DNA of 64,000 bases from positions 30,843,082 to 30,907,081 of the forward strand of contig OY783193.1 in the NCBI GenBank assembly GCA_963678675.1, in the 5' to 3' direction. The notes under the pieces were generated by a model. The model did not search any database and was not told the origin of the DNA. It worked only from the letters and a program-made list of their open reading frames with translations. Shown here one piece after another: positions 22,624-34,600 of the stretch. The position numbers were made by a program, and so were the translations under genes. The DNA is from Xiphydria camelus (lineage: Eukaryota; Arthropoda; Insecta; Hymenoptera; Xiphydriidae). Position 1 is the stretch's first letter, and each line of letters starts with the position of its first letter.

Positions 22624-22659
22624 ATTTTGGCCGCCGAGTAACGGATCGGTCCCACTGTG
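22624..22659 (-). repeat. Right terminal inverted repeat, RSS-like
   Basis: The reverse complement reads CACAGTGGGACC, 15 bases, GGCCAAAAT: the same 12+15+9 layout as the left end while the 15 intervening bases differ. That pattern indicates two conserved boxes and a free spacer rather than one long copied repeat. Confidence 0.85.
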
Positions 22660-23751
22660 CAACCCTTCAAGCCGTCAGAAAAAAATTCTTTCCGTCCACC
22701 TGAAAAATACCGGTCTGCAGCATTTTCCACCTCGGCATTTGTCCCAAATTTTTCGCCCCCAAGAAATTTTAGATCCAGGTTTCATTGACAGTTATTAAAC
22801 ATCGCAAAAATTCAGCTGGGTTTTTTTATACAGCTCAAGACACTCGAGCGACATGTCAAGCCGTATGCGCTTTTGATCAATTGTCAACAAACGCTGGATC
22901 AAGCGCGCGGATAATTTTCTCATACTCAAATCCTCGTTCAAAATCTTGTGCATCCATTCATCTGATATTTTACAAGCCTCAGCAATCTCCTTCACGGTCA
23001 ATCGATGATCTTCCATCACAGTTTCATGCACTGAGTCCACAATTTCGTCAGTTGAAACAATTTTTGAGCGCCCAGAACGTTCATCATCGTTCATCATCAT
23101 TCATCATCAAAAATGCTGGTACGGCCACGTTTGTACTCAGCCACCTAATGTTTGATAGTTATATACGAAGGGGATACTTCACCGTATATTTAGTCTAACT
23201 CGTTTTTTATTTCCTGTGTTTTTTTTCCTTTCAAATAAAGGAACTTGATCACTGTGCGATACTCGATTTTCTCCATTGTCGACAGAAAACATCTGTCAAC
23301 TTTATAAAAGTGCCATGAGTGAAGTACTAATCGGAATGACTTGATATTTTTATGGGACACGTGTATCAAAGCCATCTAGCAGACGATAGCAAGAATTAAA
23401 TTCTATCATGACTAACTTGTCAATAAGGTCGGAAACTTTTCAAATGACCCTCGTACGTATAGGTCCAAAACGGTGAAATGGTGTTAAAAATGAACACCAA
23501 TTTTTTATTGTGTATGGAAAATTAAATTTATAAAAATGTTATAGGTTTCGGCTCAATATCGGCATGATAGTATATTCGCTCTATGCGTACGGACCGGTTA
23601 TATTTGAGCGATCGTGTGTGACTGTACACATGCATATTCGGAGCGCCATTTGTTTGATGGACTGGTACTTTTGTAGGAAATTTGCTTTACATGTATACTG
23701 CCATACATGCTCACTGAATTATAACAGTCTTTGTATACACGGAGCGAATAA

Positions 23752-26311
23752 CTGAGTCAAGCCATGTCAAGTCGGACTCGAAATTTCCACTAAATCGTGG
23801 ATTTCGGAAATAATAACTCTATTGCGAAGGGAATATGGCACTTACGTTACCGTATTAATATTTCGTGAAAATTCTGTTATTTGTTAATGTTATTAACAAT
23901 CAAACTTTGAAGCGCAATTAAAATGAAAAATCGTGTTCTCTTAAACTACTTTAGATAATTACTTGAAATTTTGCACACTGATAAAGCAATGTTTACACTA
24001 TCGAATAAATATTTGCTTGAGGTGAAATTGTTTTAAAAAATGTATTTTGCATTAATTTTTTTAAAACAATTGCAATTTTTCTTGCGGTCTTCACGCTATA
24101 AAAAAATGAAACTTACATCAATTCATGCGGCAAACGTTGGCCTTTTATAATCTGCAAAGAGAACTTTGTACTTTTTCTCCATTCCGGAGATACGAAATTG
24201 TTTATTACGCGGTGCGCTCGTAGATCGCGCGGCGCGCTCCGCTACTGGCGTCCGCGGAATCTTGATGGCCGCGCAAACTTGAGCAAAAACCGTTTGAACT
24301 TGCATGAACATGATTTTCCGAGTTTGGCAAACATAGACAGTTTTCTTGTCAGTTTGCTGATGGTGCTCGTGCGGTATACTTGCTTAAAAACTATTCGGTG
24401 TTTCAATATCATTAAGTGAAAATGGTTCGACCGGAGGAATGTTGTAATCCTTTGAAAAGGAAAGGTCATAATTGTGTTCGTCATAAGTTGTTCCTCGCGC
24501 GTTACTGCCAAGTGAAATAAAAAATTCGAAGAATACATTGATCGATATATTTGTCAAATATGTCGTAAGGACATGTATAATGATGTTAAAATTGCTTCAA
24601 ATGTAGAAAATGAAGACCCAAGCACCCAAGACCCAAGATAGTTAATACCGATAATAATTAATTGCTATACTGTAATACCTTCCAGGGAACGAATTGAAGT
24701 TTTAACTGAATGTAAATATTGGATTTGAACAGTGAACAGTTATAATTACTTGGAAGTTTATTCGTGGTTCACTATTAAAGAAAGTGTTACAGTATAGCAA
24801 TTAATTATACAATAAAATATAAAAATAACACAGGTTTACAACAAAAAAAAGTCCGGACTATTTGACCGGACCATGGTATTCCGAGGTATTTTTGCGTCCT
24901 GAATCCGATCCCGAGGTCATCTGAGCCCCATCACGTCAGAAAAACGAGATTTCGAAATAAATAAATCATGAAATGGGACTGCCCTGAGCAGCACCCAGAG
25001 CATGACTCCAAGGTTCTAAGGCCATTACGGTCAGTGCTGGGTCCACTGTCACAGTGAACGGATCGCCGGAATTGGATGCCTTGACAGGGAGATCGTAATC
25101 CGCGAGATACAACGATCATGGCAACATTTTATCCACTGGGGTGGTTCTGTGATAGTCCCGGTCGAGATTTAGGACTCCATTCCAATGTTTGGAAGGTATT
25201 CAAGACCTAAACAGCTACCCTCCAACTCAACAGGTCGCTTGAGAAATTATCCCGGATCCAGTTCCAAAAAATGGTCATTTTAACCTCTAAATGACCTTGA
25301 AATCTCATTTTTCTGACGTGATGGGGCTCAGATGACCTCGGGATCGGATTCAGGACGCAAAAATACCTCGGAATACCATGGTCAAATAGTCCGGACTTTT
25401 TTTTTTGTAAACCTATGTAATTAGTAAACTCACTTCGTGCTTGGGTCTGCATTTTCTACATTTGAAGCAATTTTAACATCATTATACATGTCTTTACGAC
25501 ATATCTGACAAATATATCGATCAATGTATTCTTCGAATTTTTTATTCCACTTGGCGGTAACGCGCGAGGAACAACTTATGACGAACACAATTATGACCTT
25601 TCTTTTTCAAAGGATTACAACATTCCTTCGGTCGAACCATTTTCACTTAATGATATTGAAACACCGAATAGTTTTTACGCAAGTATACCGCACGAGCACC
25701 ATCAGCAAACTGACAAGAAAACTGTGTATGTTTGCCAAACTCGGAAAATCATGTTCATGCAAGTTCAAACGGTTTTTGCTCAAGTTTGCGCGGCCATCAA
25801 GATGCCGCGGACGCCAGTAGCGGAGCGCGCCGCGCGATCTACGAGCGCACCGCGTAACAAACAATTTCGTATCTCCGGAATGGAGAAAAAGTACAAAGTT
25901 CTCTTTGCAGATTATAAAAGGCCAACGTTTGCCGCATGAATTTATGTAAGTTCCATTTTTTTATAGCGTGAAGAACGCATGAAAAATTGCAATTGTTTTA
26001 AAAAAATTAATGCAAAATTCATTTTTTAACACAATTTCACCTCAAGCAAATATTTATTCGATAGTGTAAACATTGCTTTATCAGTGTGCAAAATTTTAAG
26101 TAATTGTCTAAAGTAGTTTAAGAGAAAACGATTTTTCATTTTAATCGCGCTTCAAAGTTTGATTGTTAATAACATTAACAAATAACGGAATTTTCACGAA
26201 ATATTAATACGGTAACGTAAGTGCCATACTCCCTTCGTAATAGAGTTATTATTTTCGAAATCCGCGATTTAGTGGAAATTTCAAGCCCGACTTGACATGG
26301 CTTGACTCAAC
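23752..26311. mobile_element. Large foldback element with nested inner inverted repeat
   Basis: Outer arms of about 870 bases (23752-24630 and 25437-26311) are reverse complements with few differences, starting GAGTCAAGCCATGTCAAGTC and ending in its mirror. Matching open frames in the two arms (24242-24538 minus and 25524-25820 plus, 98 codons each) are the same sequence seen twice and resemble no family I know. The inner loop holds a second inverted repeat (24836-24950 and 25300-25415) beginning AAAAAAAAGTCCGGACTATT. The close arm identity suggests recent origin. Confidence 0.8.
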
Positions 26312-26354
26312 TGCACAATACACGAAGAGAAATTACAAATATTTTGTACATGTA

Positions 26355-26544
26355 AAGGTGTGATTTCGCTGAAGCCGTCGGCGGTAAGCGGCCGGCGGTA
26401 GCCGCCAGCGCGCTGGTGGTAGATACAGGCGTTCAGAGTAGCGATGACGAAACCGGCCCTATTTAAAAAGCACTGAAGCAGTACGATACCGCTGGCGGCT
26501 ACCGCCGGCCGCTACCGCCGACGGCTTCAGCGAAATCACACCTT
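26355..26544. mobile_element. GC-rich palindromic MITE
   Basis: Arms of about 55 bases, AAGGTGTGATTTCGCTGAAG through GCCGCCAGCG, are nearly perfect mirrors; the loop is about 80 bases. Much more GC-rich than its surroundings. Confidence 0.75.
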
Positions 26545-26719
26545 AACAGATCACGCGTTGACCGCTTGGACCAATTCACGTGCGAATGACGTGAATTCAA
26601 GTGATGAAAGTTCCAAATACACGTACAGATAACACGCTGATTATAATGAACTGTGAGCGTGGCGTTCATATTTGAATCGCTGGGCCTACATGCTTTCGTC
26701 ATTGGAGCATCAGTTATGA

Positions 26720-27152
26720 ATGCTAGAGAGTTAGCGTGTTCCAAACGCTCGTGCTACACGTACTGATCACCTCAGCGTGTGCATCCAGAAGAGGCCTCAT
26801 GCATGCCCGAAAAATTAGAAAATTATCGAGGCAAGACGGGGGCCTCTGAATGCACAAGATTCACGTGATGAGTACGTGGAGCTTTAGCGTTCGATGCATG
26901 ATCAATGTCAAGCTCTCCGCGCGCGGCGTTTATAGGCTCAAACTATGAGGTGCCAACTTTCATTTCACGCGCAGAACGTAATTAACAAAATAGATGCTTT
27001 TTTGACATAAGATACGGATCGATATCTAATAATACTGAACGATACAGTCACAGTAGATTTTTCGGGCATGCATCAAGGCCTCTTCTCGATGCACACGCTC
27101 ATGTGATCAGTACGTCTAACGCAAGCGTTTGGAACACGCTAACTCTGTAGCA
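26720..27152. mobile_element. Inverted-repeat MITE
   Basis: Arms of about 90 bases: ATGCTAGAGAGTTAGCGTGT onward, including ACGTACTGATCACCT and GAGGCCTCATGCATGCCCGA, are mirrored up to 27152. The loop is about 240 bases and non-coding. Confidence 0.7.
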
Positions 27153-27318
27153 TTCTAAAATTATAGACTCAATATATTAATGAACGTTATAAATCAGTTG
27201 GTACATGTAAAAAAATATTCTCCAAAAATTTATTCCTAAATTTATAAAATATGTGATTATGGACTGGTGATCTTACATAGAATCAAATGAGAGAGAAAGA
27301 GAGGGGGAGAGGGAGAGC

Positions 27319-27963
27319 TTACTATCAAAACCTCCTAAGTCTGGTTTTTGAGACATTGAGGTTTTTCGACTATTCATATTCTTCATAAGCTGACACATAA
27401 GCTGGTAAAATCTCAATTCGACAGGGAAATATATTCATTTTCCTCACTCATGCCCATTTCGAGGCCTTTACCAGCCTATTTTTAGACCGTAAGATGGCGT
27501 TTTCCCGCGTGACACCGACCGGGAGTCCGCCGGCTGTCAAAAGATTGCTTATTGTTAGTCCGAAGTCGGTCCTTTTTCTAAACTGATAAACGCAACGTGA
27601 AATAGGCCGTGTATACTTTTGTTTGTTTTGTTTTGAGAAATGGGCATTCGTGAGAAAAAATAGTATATCTTATTCGGCTGAAATCCTCGGATTTTTAAGA
27701 CTGTGTTTAGGTCGTAGCACGAGGCACGCCATATTTCGTGTTACGACCTAATTAAACACAGTCTGAAAAAACCTCGGATTACCGTCTAAATGACATAAGA
27801 TACTATATCATAGTTACACATTTATTGGAAAAAAGTTTGATATAAAAGTACTGTCATTTGTGGTGAAATTGATCAGCCCACACAAATGACGATATATTAA
27901 AAATACACATTTATTTTACAGGAAATGTCTCAAAAACCAGACTTAGGAGGTTTTGATAGTAAG
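27319..27963. mobile_element. Inverted-repeat element sharing its interior with 40.6-42.5 kb
   Basis: TTACTATCAAAACCTCCTAA at 27319 is mirrored at 27944-27963. Interior bases 27438-27668 (ATGCCCATTTCGAGGCCTTT onward) recur, inverted, at about 42249-42497. A GTCGTAGCACGAGGC palindrome at 27710-27765 adds a second fold. Confidence 0.6.
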
Positions 27964-28660
27964 TCAACGATATGGGCATTGATAGTAAGCTGACGGGGAA
28001 GACCCGAATAAAGTTACCGTGGATGCCCAGTTAAAGCCTACCTTGGCCTCGTATGAACATTATTGGGGACAATCCTGTGGATGCTTAGATAAAATCATAT
28101 TGGCCCTATGTGGGCATTAATGGAAAAAGCCCATGCATGCTGGATACATTTATTACGGATGCCCAGTTAAAGCCTCTATTGGCCCCGTATGGGTATTAAC
28201 GGGGAAAACCCGAATAAAATTATCGCTGATGTTCAGTTAAAATATGGGTATTATCGGGGACAGCCTAAATGAGGCGGTAAAAGGCAAAGTGGTGTAAGTC
28301 ATTTCAAGAGAGAAGAATTTAATAGAAATGTTGCCATTTGTAGCCGTTTGTAATTATCCGTTCGTATTTGTGCTGCCATCCTATGGACCTTTGAACGAAA
28401 TTATAACTTATACACCACTATTCTAGCTAACACATTTAATTATGTAGATAACGTTTTTCGCCATTATCTTAAAATGGCAAAAAAGTGACTTACACTACTT
28501 TGCCTTTCACCGCTTCAAATAAAACTATCGTGGACGCCTAGAGAAAGCCCGTATAGGCTCCATATGGGCATTAACTCGAATAACCTGGATAACATTATAG
28601 TGGATGGTTAAATGAAGCCGATATGGGCATGAATGAGGATATCCTTGTAGCGGATGCCTA
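27964..28660. repeat. Degenerate tandem repeat, about 65-75 bp unit
   Basis: Repeated blocks such as GGATGCCCAGTTAAAGCC, ATGGGCATTAACGGGGAA and CCCGAATAAAATTATCG occur at 27970-28260 and 28530-28660, interrupted by a MITE at 28268-28520. Decayed minisatellite. Confidence 0.65.
28268..28520. mobile_element. MITE inserted in the tandem repeat
   Basis: The arm TGAGGCGGTAAAAGGCAAAG, then TGGTGTAAGTCA, at 28270-28302 is mirrored at 28482-28516. The same minisatellite continues on both sides, proving insertion into it. Confidence 0.7.
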
Positions 28661-28671
28661 GTTAATGCCTA

Positions 28672-28911
28672 TACTGCCCAACTATGGAAAAAGGCAGTAA
28701 CTAGCAAAACAAACCGAAATGCGTTTTTTGGTACCATTGATTATCTTGAATCATTTTGTACCCACATTTTGTACCTTTTTTTAATGTTAAAGCTAGGTTT
28801 TATTAGTAATCTGTTTTGGAAACCCTTCGGGTAAAGGCATTAAAATTACAGTTGATTTTCCACAAGGTTGTCTTTTAGCAGTTACTGCCTTTCTCCATAG
28901 TTGGGCAGTGT
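28672..28911. mobile_element. MITE with ACTGCCCAACTATGGAAAAA ends
   Basis: ACTGCCCAACTATGGAAAAA, then GGCAGTAACT, at 28672 is mirrored at the right end (AGTTACTGCC to GTTGGGCAGT, 28911). About 240 bp, non-coding. Confidence 0.75.
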
Positions 28912-31477
28912 ACGGGTCCTTCATGATCTCCGGGCCGCCCTGATAATTTTCCACATAGGCAAACGTATTTGGCGCGAAACTCTACCGAGTTTCTTGGTTT
29001 CACAGGTATGTAGGCTTTATGATTTGTAAATGAACTTTCTAGTAATCGTCTATCGCTAGCGACACATGGATAAGTAGGAAAACAGTAGAGGAGCGGAGAG
29101 TAAAGAGGAAACCGGAGAGGAGGGGCAGCTTTTAACATTTGGAAGTTGTTGCGAGGAAATATCTTGTCAATAACGCTTCGCACGTTTACCGAGATGTTGA
29201 TACCCGTAACAAATATGTATAATTGCTGTAACGAAAAACATGCGGTAAGTCTGTTTTTTCACCGCAACAACAATTTTCCATTACGTCAACACGTGAGTTT
29301 ATTATCACTATGTTAATGAATCTTTTGTTGTAGTGACAAGGTTATGTCGCGGCAGCAAATTATTTTTCTAAGTAGGTATACATACATCTTGATGTCTATT
29401 TTCAAATTCTCCCTAAAAATTCTTCTCGCGCGTTCGAGTTAGTGGGAATGTGACGCCGAAGCTCTTATGGTATTTATAACGATCACCGTCGACTCGCACG
29501 AACAGCTTGCACTCTCGTCGCCCCATATAACGAATATTAATGCGTATATCGCGCGACGAGTATCTAACGAATACAAATGACATCGATTCCGCGGGGCTTC
29601 CAAGTTTTGCCCAAACGTTTCACCGAGCGGACTATCGAAGGAGAACAACTTTGAAACTGTCAACGAAGATTATAATACGGATTACCACCGAAGAAAAGGG
29701 AAAATATTAGTATAGAGTCGAGTACCGTAATCTTAATTATACCGATCCTTTGTATGGAAAACAAAAGTTAGCTAACTGCTAACGGGAGAAGTTGTGAGAG
29801 CTGATTTAAAAGTAACATCACGCAGCTTTATTCTCTGCGAGATTTCGATCGAGCGAGTCTTAATTTCAATCTTGACGCCTGAAAAGTCCTTTTATTGTAA
29901 CTAATGCTGAAGTAATTGAACAATTTTAAACACCGCATATACTCCTCGAAAGTGAAACGAGTAAGGGAGACCGAGACAAAACGATCCCCCTAGGGTTTAA
30001 ATTGATGTAGTTTATTAGTTGAAAAGCGAATAGGTCTGCAATTTCCTATACTTACATTTAGTTTTATGATTTATTTACAATATAAGGTAACGCGGACCAA
30101 CATTGGCACTGGGCTAACATTGACACATTTTCTGAATCTTATTACTTTCTGCTACCTAATAACTCGTATAATACTGTTCTTGTCTACCTTAATAAATACC
30201 GTATATGGACCGCCCACCTGACGCCGTACGTGAATATCAGCGCTTTCATAATGATCACCCGATTCAGTGTCGTTACGTTTTCACGTGGGCGTGCATGTCC
30301 TATTTTCGACGAAGAAAACTTTTAGAAACTTCAGGTCTTTTTAAGGTGGCAAAAATTTATAAATAAAATGACTACTATAATTTAATCTCTATACAAAATC
30401 ACCTACTGATGTCAATTTTGGAATGTAATAAACAAAAATTCAGATTTCTAGCTGATTGCATGAAGTATAGACGAAAATTTTAACAGGTGTCGATCTTAAA
30501 CAGAATATAGGGTAAGATTGACATCTAACTTTATTTTAAAAAAATCATTGTTCAAAAACGATAAGTAGTGAAATAAAATGCGTCTTATATCATATAAAGA
30601 GAGAGTCAGGCTTGCTTATGCATACATTATCAAATCTGATAACTTCGGTTTGTAATGTATTTTAGAACAGTAAGTAAAGTGAAAAGTCAATGTATACCCC
30701 TTTTACCTTATAGGGTGCAACAAAAATGGCACCCACGGTTTCCATAACGCTATTCTTTGGTAAAAAATAAGTCAAAAAGTTCTGAACTATTTTTGTTTCC
30801 AGGCGTATAGTCTAAAAATTGTAATCAATTAAGCTAGAGCCAATCAGATACGTCGAATAGCCAAGTGACTGTCGGTGAGCTTCGCGGCTAGTTATATGCG
30901 TAAACGCTATGCCACAAAAACAGATTCTCAGAACTTTTCATCTATGTACAGACGACTCAATGAAGTTTCGTCAGTCAAAGTGGGTGAATCAAAATCATTG
31001 TCGCTGGATGTACAAAACATATACCTATACGTCTATGGAGAACGGCTACTTGTTATAAGTGCCATTGAGGTAGATATTTGGTTTTAATGATAACGTTATT
31101 TTGGAAATTTAAAGTAGGTATGCACAATTGAAACTCGATACCTTAAAACGATTTAATGAGAGATATGACATTTTTATGCTTATAAATTACATCATAAAAA
31201 TATTGTATTTTGATATTGGTCTGGCAGTACATATTTAATCATTCTAAAATGAATTGACGGAATAGTGATAAGTGAATTAAAATTTGATATTGATGTTGTT
31301 TTTCAACTAGGAAATTTTACGTGTATGTACTTACGTATGTTATTCGAATACTACACATAATACATTAACCGATTTTACATTATATTAACCGATTGAATAT
31401 ATTTGAGAAATTACGAGTTTGAAGTTACAAGTCCAATTATTGTCATGAGTTGTGTTTTCGTCAAGTTTTACAAAGTT
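28912..31477. other. Intergenic DNA downstream of FBPase
   Basis: No protein family is recognised. AT-rich, apart from a GC-rich patch at about 29400-29640. Holds a 25-base sequence (28972-28996) shared exactly with 8136-8160. The 3' UTR of the FBPase gene should start just left of 31478. Confidence 0.5.
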
Positions 31478-31669
31478 TTACAATTTTTTGTGTTTCTTGA
31501 TCACCTGCAATACGTCTTGGACGTCTTCCATGGACCCTAGGAATATCGGGCATCTCTGATGAATGTCGCTTGGTATTATGTCTAGAATATCTTTATCTCC
31601 TGTCGACGCAGCACCTCCTGCTTGATGCAGAATGTACGCCATAGGAATGCACTCATAAAGTAGACGTAG
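31478..31669 (-). CDS. fbp: FBPase exon 4 (terminal)
   Basis: Acceptor TTTTTTCAG, 63 codons plus TAA. It encodes [20 protein letters not shown] with metal ligand E283, and the C-terminal PQ-less tail [17 protein letters not shown]. Confidence 0.94.
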   Translation of the reverse strand, partial: LRLLYECIPMAYILHQAGGAASTGDKDILDIIPSDIHQRCPIFLGSMEDVQDVLQVIKKHKKL

Positions 31670-34600
31670 CTGAAAAAAATTATGTTCTTTAATTAATAGT
31701 AATTCAGAGTGTGTGATCAGCAAACCAATATTTTCAAATTAAAGGATCTTTCCAGGTTCTTCAGTTTATAAAGTACCAATTTTCAAGGTTTTATAACTAT
31801 TACATATCGCATTTTTGCTTAAAAAAAGGGGTTAATACCAAACGTAAAGTTTGCTTACGAAAGTAAAGTTTTATTCTGCTTTCAGTGTTCATATTCACCT
31901 AACGTTCAACATATATAGTTTGACTTACATCTTTGTTCAAATTTAGGGAATAGAAATTTTTCTGTTTCATACAGTCCAAATTTACATGAAATTAAATCTA
32001 CCATTTATTATTAGTACGATCATCTTTAACTTTATTTAAAGTCGATGATTTCTTGCAATTATCTTTTAGATTTTCATCTTGAAACCACATGAAGAAAAAT
32101 GTTTTCATTCTATTAATTTTTGTAAAGGTATAGGTAAGTATTTAGAAGGATTCATTAATTTCGATAAAAACTCAGTGAAATTTATACACTCTTGCATTAA
32201 TTAAGCATTTTTTAAAATGTGATTTTATTTAAAAAAATGGAAGATAATTAAGAAAGAAACTTATGGTGGAAGAGGATGGTCGTACTAACGATAAGTGGTA
32301 AATCTCATTACGTGTGTAAGTTAGGAATGTGTATGAAATAAAAATATTTAGATTCCATTAATGTGCACAAGGGTGTACAAAAAATAACAATTTTGAATTT
32401 TGTAATAAAATATTAGCGAAAGATTCTTATTATCTCAACATATTTATAGCATTCGTTTGCCTTCGTTTTTTGGGCCAGATGCGCTTCAAAGAAATTCCAG
32501 GTTCTTGGAGTAAAATCAAGGGTTTTTTTCAAGATTTTTTAAGACTTAAAAATTCAAGGGTTTCCTCAGGTTTTCAAGAATTAAAAAATCGCTAGCCATT
32601 CTGTAATTGATCGACGCGTAAAGAATATCGCGGCTCTATCGAACGTTTATTTTAAAATAGGAATAATTGTATCGCACCTTTCCATTTGGACTATCACTCG
32701 AAGACGGATACATGAAGATGCCTCCATATTTGATGGTCCTGTGCACGTCGGCAACCATGGATCCGACGTACCTTGCTCCGTAAGGCTTTCCTGTAGAAGG
32801 ATACTTCTTCGAATGGACGTATTCCCTAATTGCTTCGTCCCATTTACTTTCGTTGCCCTCGTTAACACTATAACGTTGAGTTCAATTACTTCTAGCAATA
32901 AGGGCGATAAGTCATTTTAAGTTTTGAAATTTCAAGCTCAGAGATTTAAAATTGACGATCCTAAAATAATACATCTGGACACATTTCGGAGCGAATTAGC
33001 CCGTAAGTATTTATTTTTACTGTTGGGTCCCGCAGACCTAATCTATGCGTCTAAGGGTTAAATATTTTTTAGAATGCTATGAAACTAAATGATATAGCCG
33101 GGTCACTGTGATGACCTGATAAAAGCGCGTAAGTATGTTGTTGCATACCTGTAAGTTTTTCCTCTCGATGGTACACGCATGTTTCTTTCAGTCAAAATAA
33201 ATTCTCCTATCGCTGGATCGTACATGAAGCCGTTGACGCCTTGACCGGTGGAAAGGACCATCATAGTCGCCGATCCGTAAAGGGCGTACCCTGCAGCCAC
33301 CAAGTTTCTCCCAGGTTGAAGGGCATCTGATAGAGTGGGTTTCTGCGTCAATTCCAACTTTTTGTAGATACCAAAAATAGAACCGATCGACACGAGGCAA
33401 TCGATATTGGATGAGCCATCGAGGGGATCGAAGCAAACTATGTATTTTCCATGCTTCTCCGTTTCCACTTCGATAACACTGTTATTCTCTTCACTGATGA
33501 GCAGGCAAGTGGTAAAGGAAGATGATAGCATATTGATGAAGAGTTCATTGCTCAATACGTCTAATTTCTTCACTTCTTCGCCTTGAACGTTTGTCACTCC
33601 AGCAATACCGTACCTAAAAGTATTTTTATATGATTATGGTTAAAGAATTATTATTGCCTGTTCTGCTAGACTTAATTTTTTATCTAACAGATATATCGTC
33701 CTATAGAAATATTGCGGAATGAATTTAGTCGGTTTAATTATGCTTATTTAGTATAAGTCACATATTGCCATCAAATACATTACATAAACATACGTATATT
33801 TCTCATAATGATATTTAATCGTTGGCCGATGTGGTAATTGTTTGTTAATTAATTTATACGCGAATTGCTATGCGGACTACGTATTTCAATGAAAAGTTGG
33901 TTTTCTGTGACACGCGTATAGTAAATACACCTTCAGTGTGAGGTGCTTCATTACATTTGAATGAATCAATGTAGTATAGTGGTGCATCGTTGAAAGTTTT
34001 TAAATTAATTTCTAATTTGGAGTCTAATTGAAAAGTCTCAAACAATATTTAATTTACAATTTAAATATTCACTACATAAATAAGATTTAATTTACCGGGT
34101 TTACTTTTCAATTACACTTAACGGAAACATAAATTTAGAAACTTATTTAAAGTCAGAATTCATGACTACGGATATAGGTACGAGTATATATGTATGCATT
34201 ATAAATACGCGATATCGTAATAGAAGGCACGTATCTAAGAGTGTACATTTTTTCGGAACGTCATTTATCAGTTATTATGGGTAGCAGCCGCAGGAAAGTG
34301 ATGAGATAATTCCACGTGCCTTGAGGCCCTTCCAACATTATGGAGATACGTTAAAACTTCACTAAAGTGATCAACTTTTCACTTTATATTTACCACACTA
34401 TACCATTGGAAAAATATTTTATATTTGTTTAAAATTTCAAGTAAATCGATATATACATTTTTTAAACCATCGTGATAATAAATTTGGGAAACATGGTTTC
34501 AGGCAGAAAACCATACGAAGTTTTTCTTTACGGTACAATTACAATGAGAATGATAGTGGATTTATAATTATTAAGCTCAATCCGTTGTACCAAAATCATA

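Larger units (their letters stand above)
17820..22659 (-). mobile_element. RAG1-like (Transib superfamily) DNA transposon, both ends and target duplication intact
   Basis: Boundaries rest on three independent signals. (1) Termini: the left end starts CACAGTGGGACC at 17820 and the right end ends with its reverse complement at 22659. In both, 15 unrelated bases follow and then GGCCAAAAT. (2) A 5-bp direct repeat CAACC at 17815-17819 and 22660-22664, the size known for Transib insertions. (3) Removing the element plus one CAACC restores a continuous mariner C-terminal frame (SDGLKGWEKRWIK). It encodes one RAG1-core-like transposase, read right to left. A 122-bp tandem array occupies the left subterminal part and a foldback element lies within intron 2. 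No second gene (RAG2-like) is visible. Confidence 0.92.
17696..23453 (-). mobile_element. Deleted mariner element, split by the RAG1-like transposon
   Basis: TIRs CGAGGGTCATTTGAACATTT (17696 onward) and, mirrored, CGAGGGTCATTTGAAAAGTT (ending 23453) are flanked by TA at 17694-17695 and 23454-23455. Minus-strand coding remains run from about 23277 (MEKIEYRTVIKFLYLKGK) through 22795 (SVHETVMEDHRLTVKEIAEA, RKLSARLIQRLLTIDQKR), then jump to the C-terminal GWEKRWIKCIELRGDYVKKY at about 17742-17815. The catalytic middle is missing, so this is an internal-deletion derivative. Without the inserted element and its target duplication the mariner is about 913 bp. Confidence 0.88.

Noticed and set aside
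17820..22659. Search for a RAG2-like (kelch) partner gene in the element
   Set aside because: The 1.1 kb left of the transposase gene is tandem repeat and non-coding; no kelch-type frame on either strand.
24242..25820. Two 98-codon open frames with the same product on opposite strands
   Set aside because: They lie in mirrored arms of a foldback, have no recognisable domain and end at arm features; treated as a by-product of the inverted repeat.
27964..28660. Possible CRISPR-like regular array
   Set aside because: Units are degenerate over their whole length with no constant repeat/unique spacer pattern, and the genome is eukaryotic.
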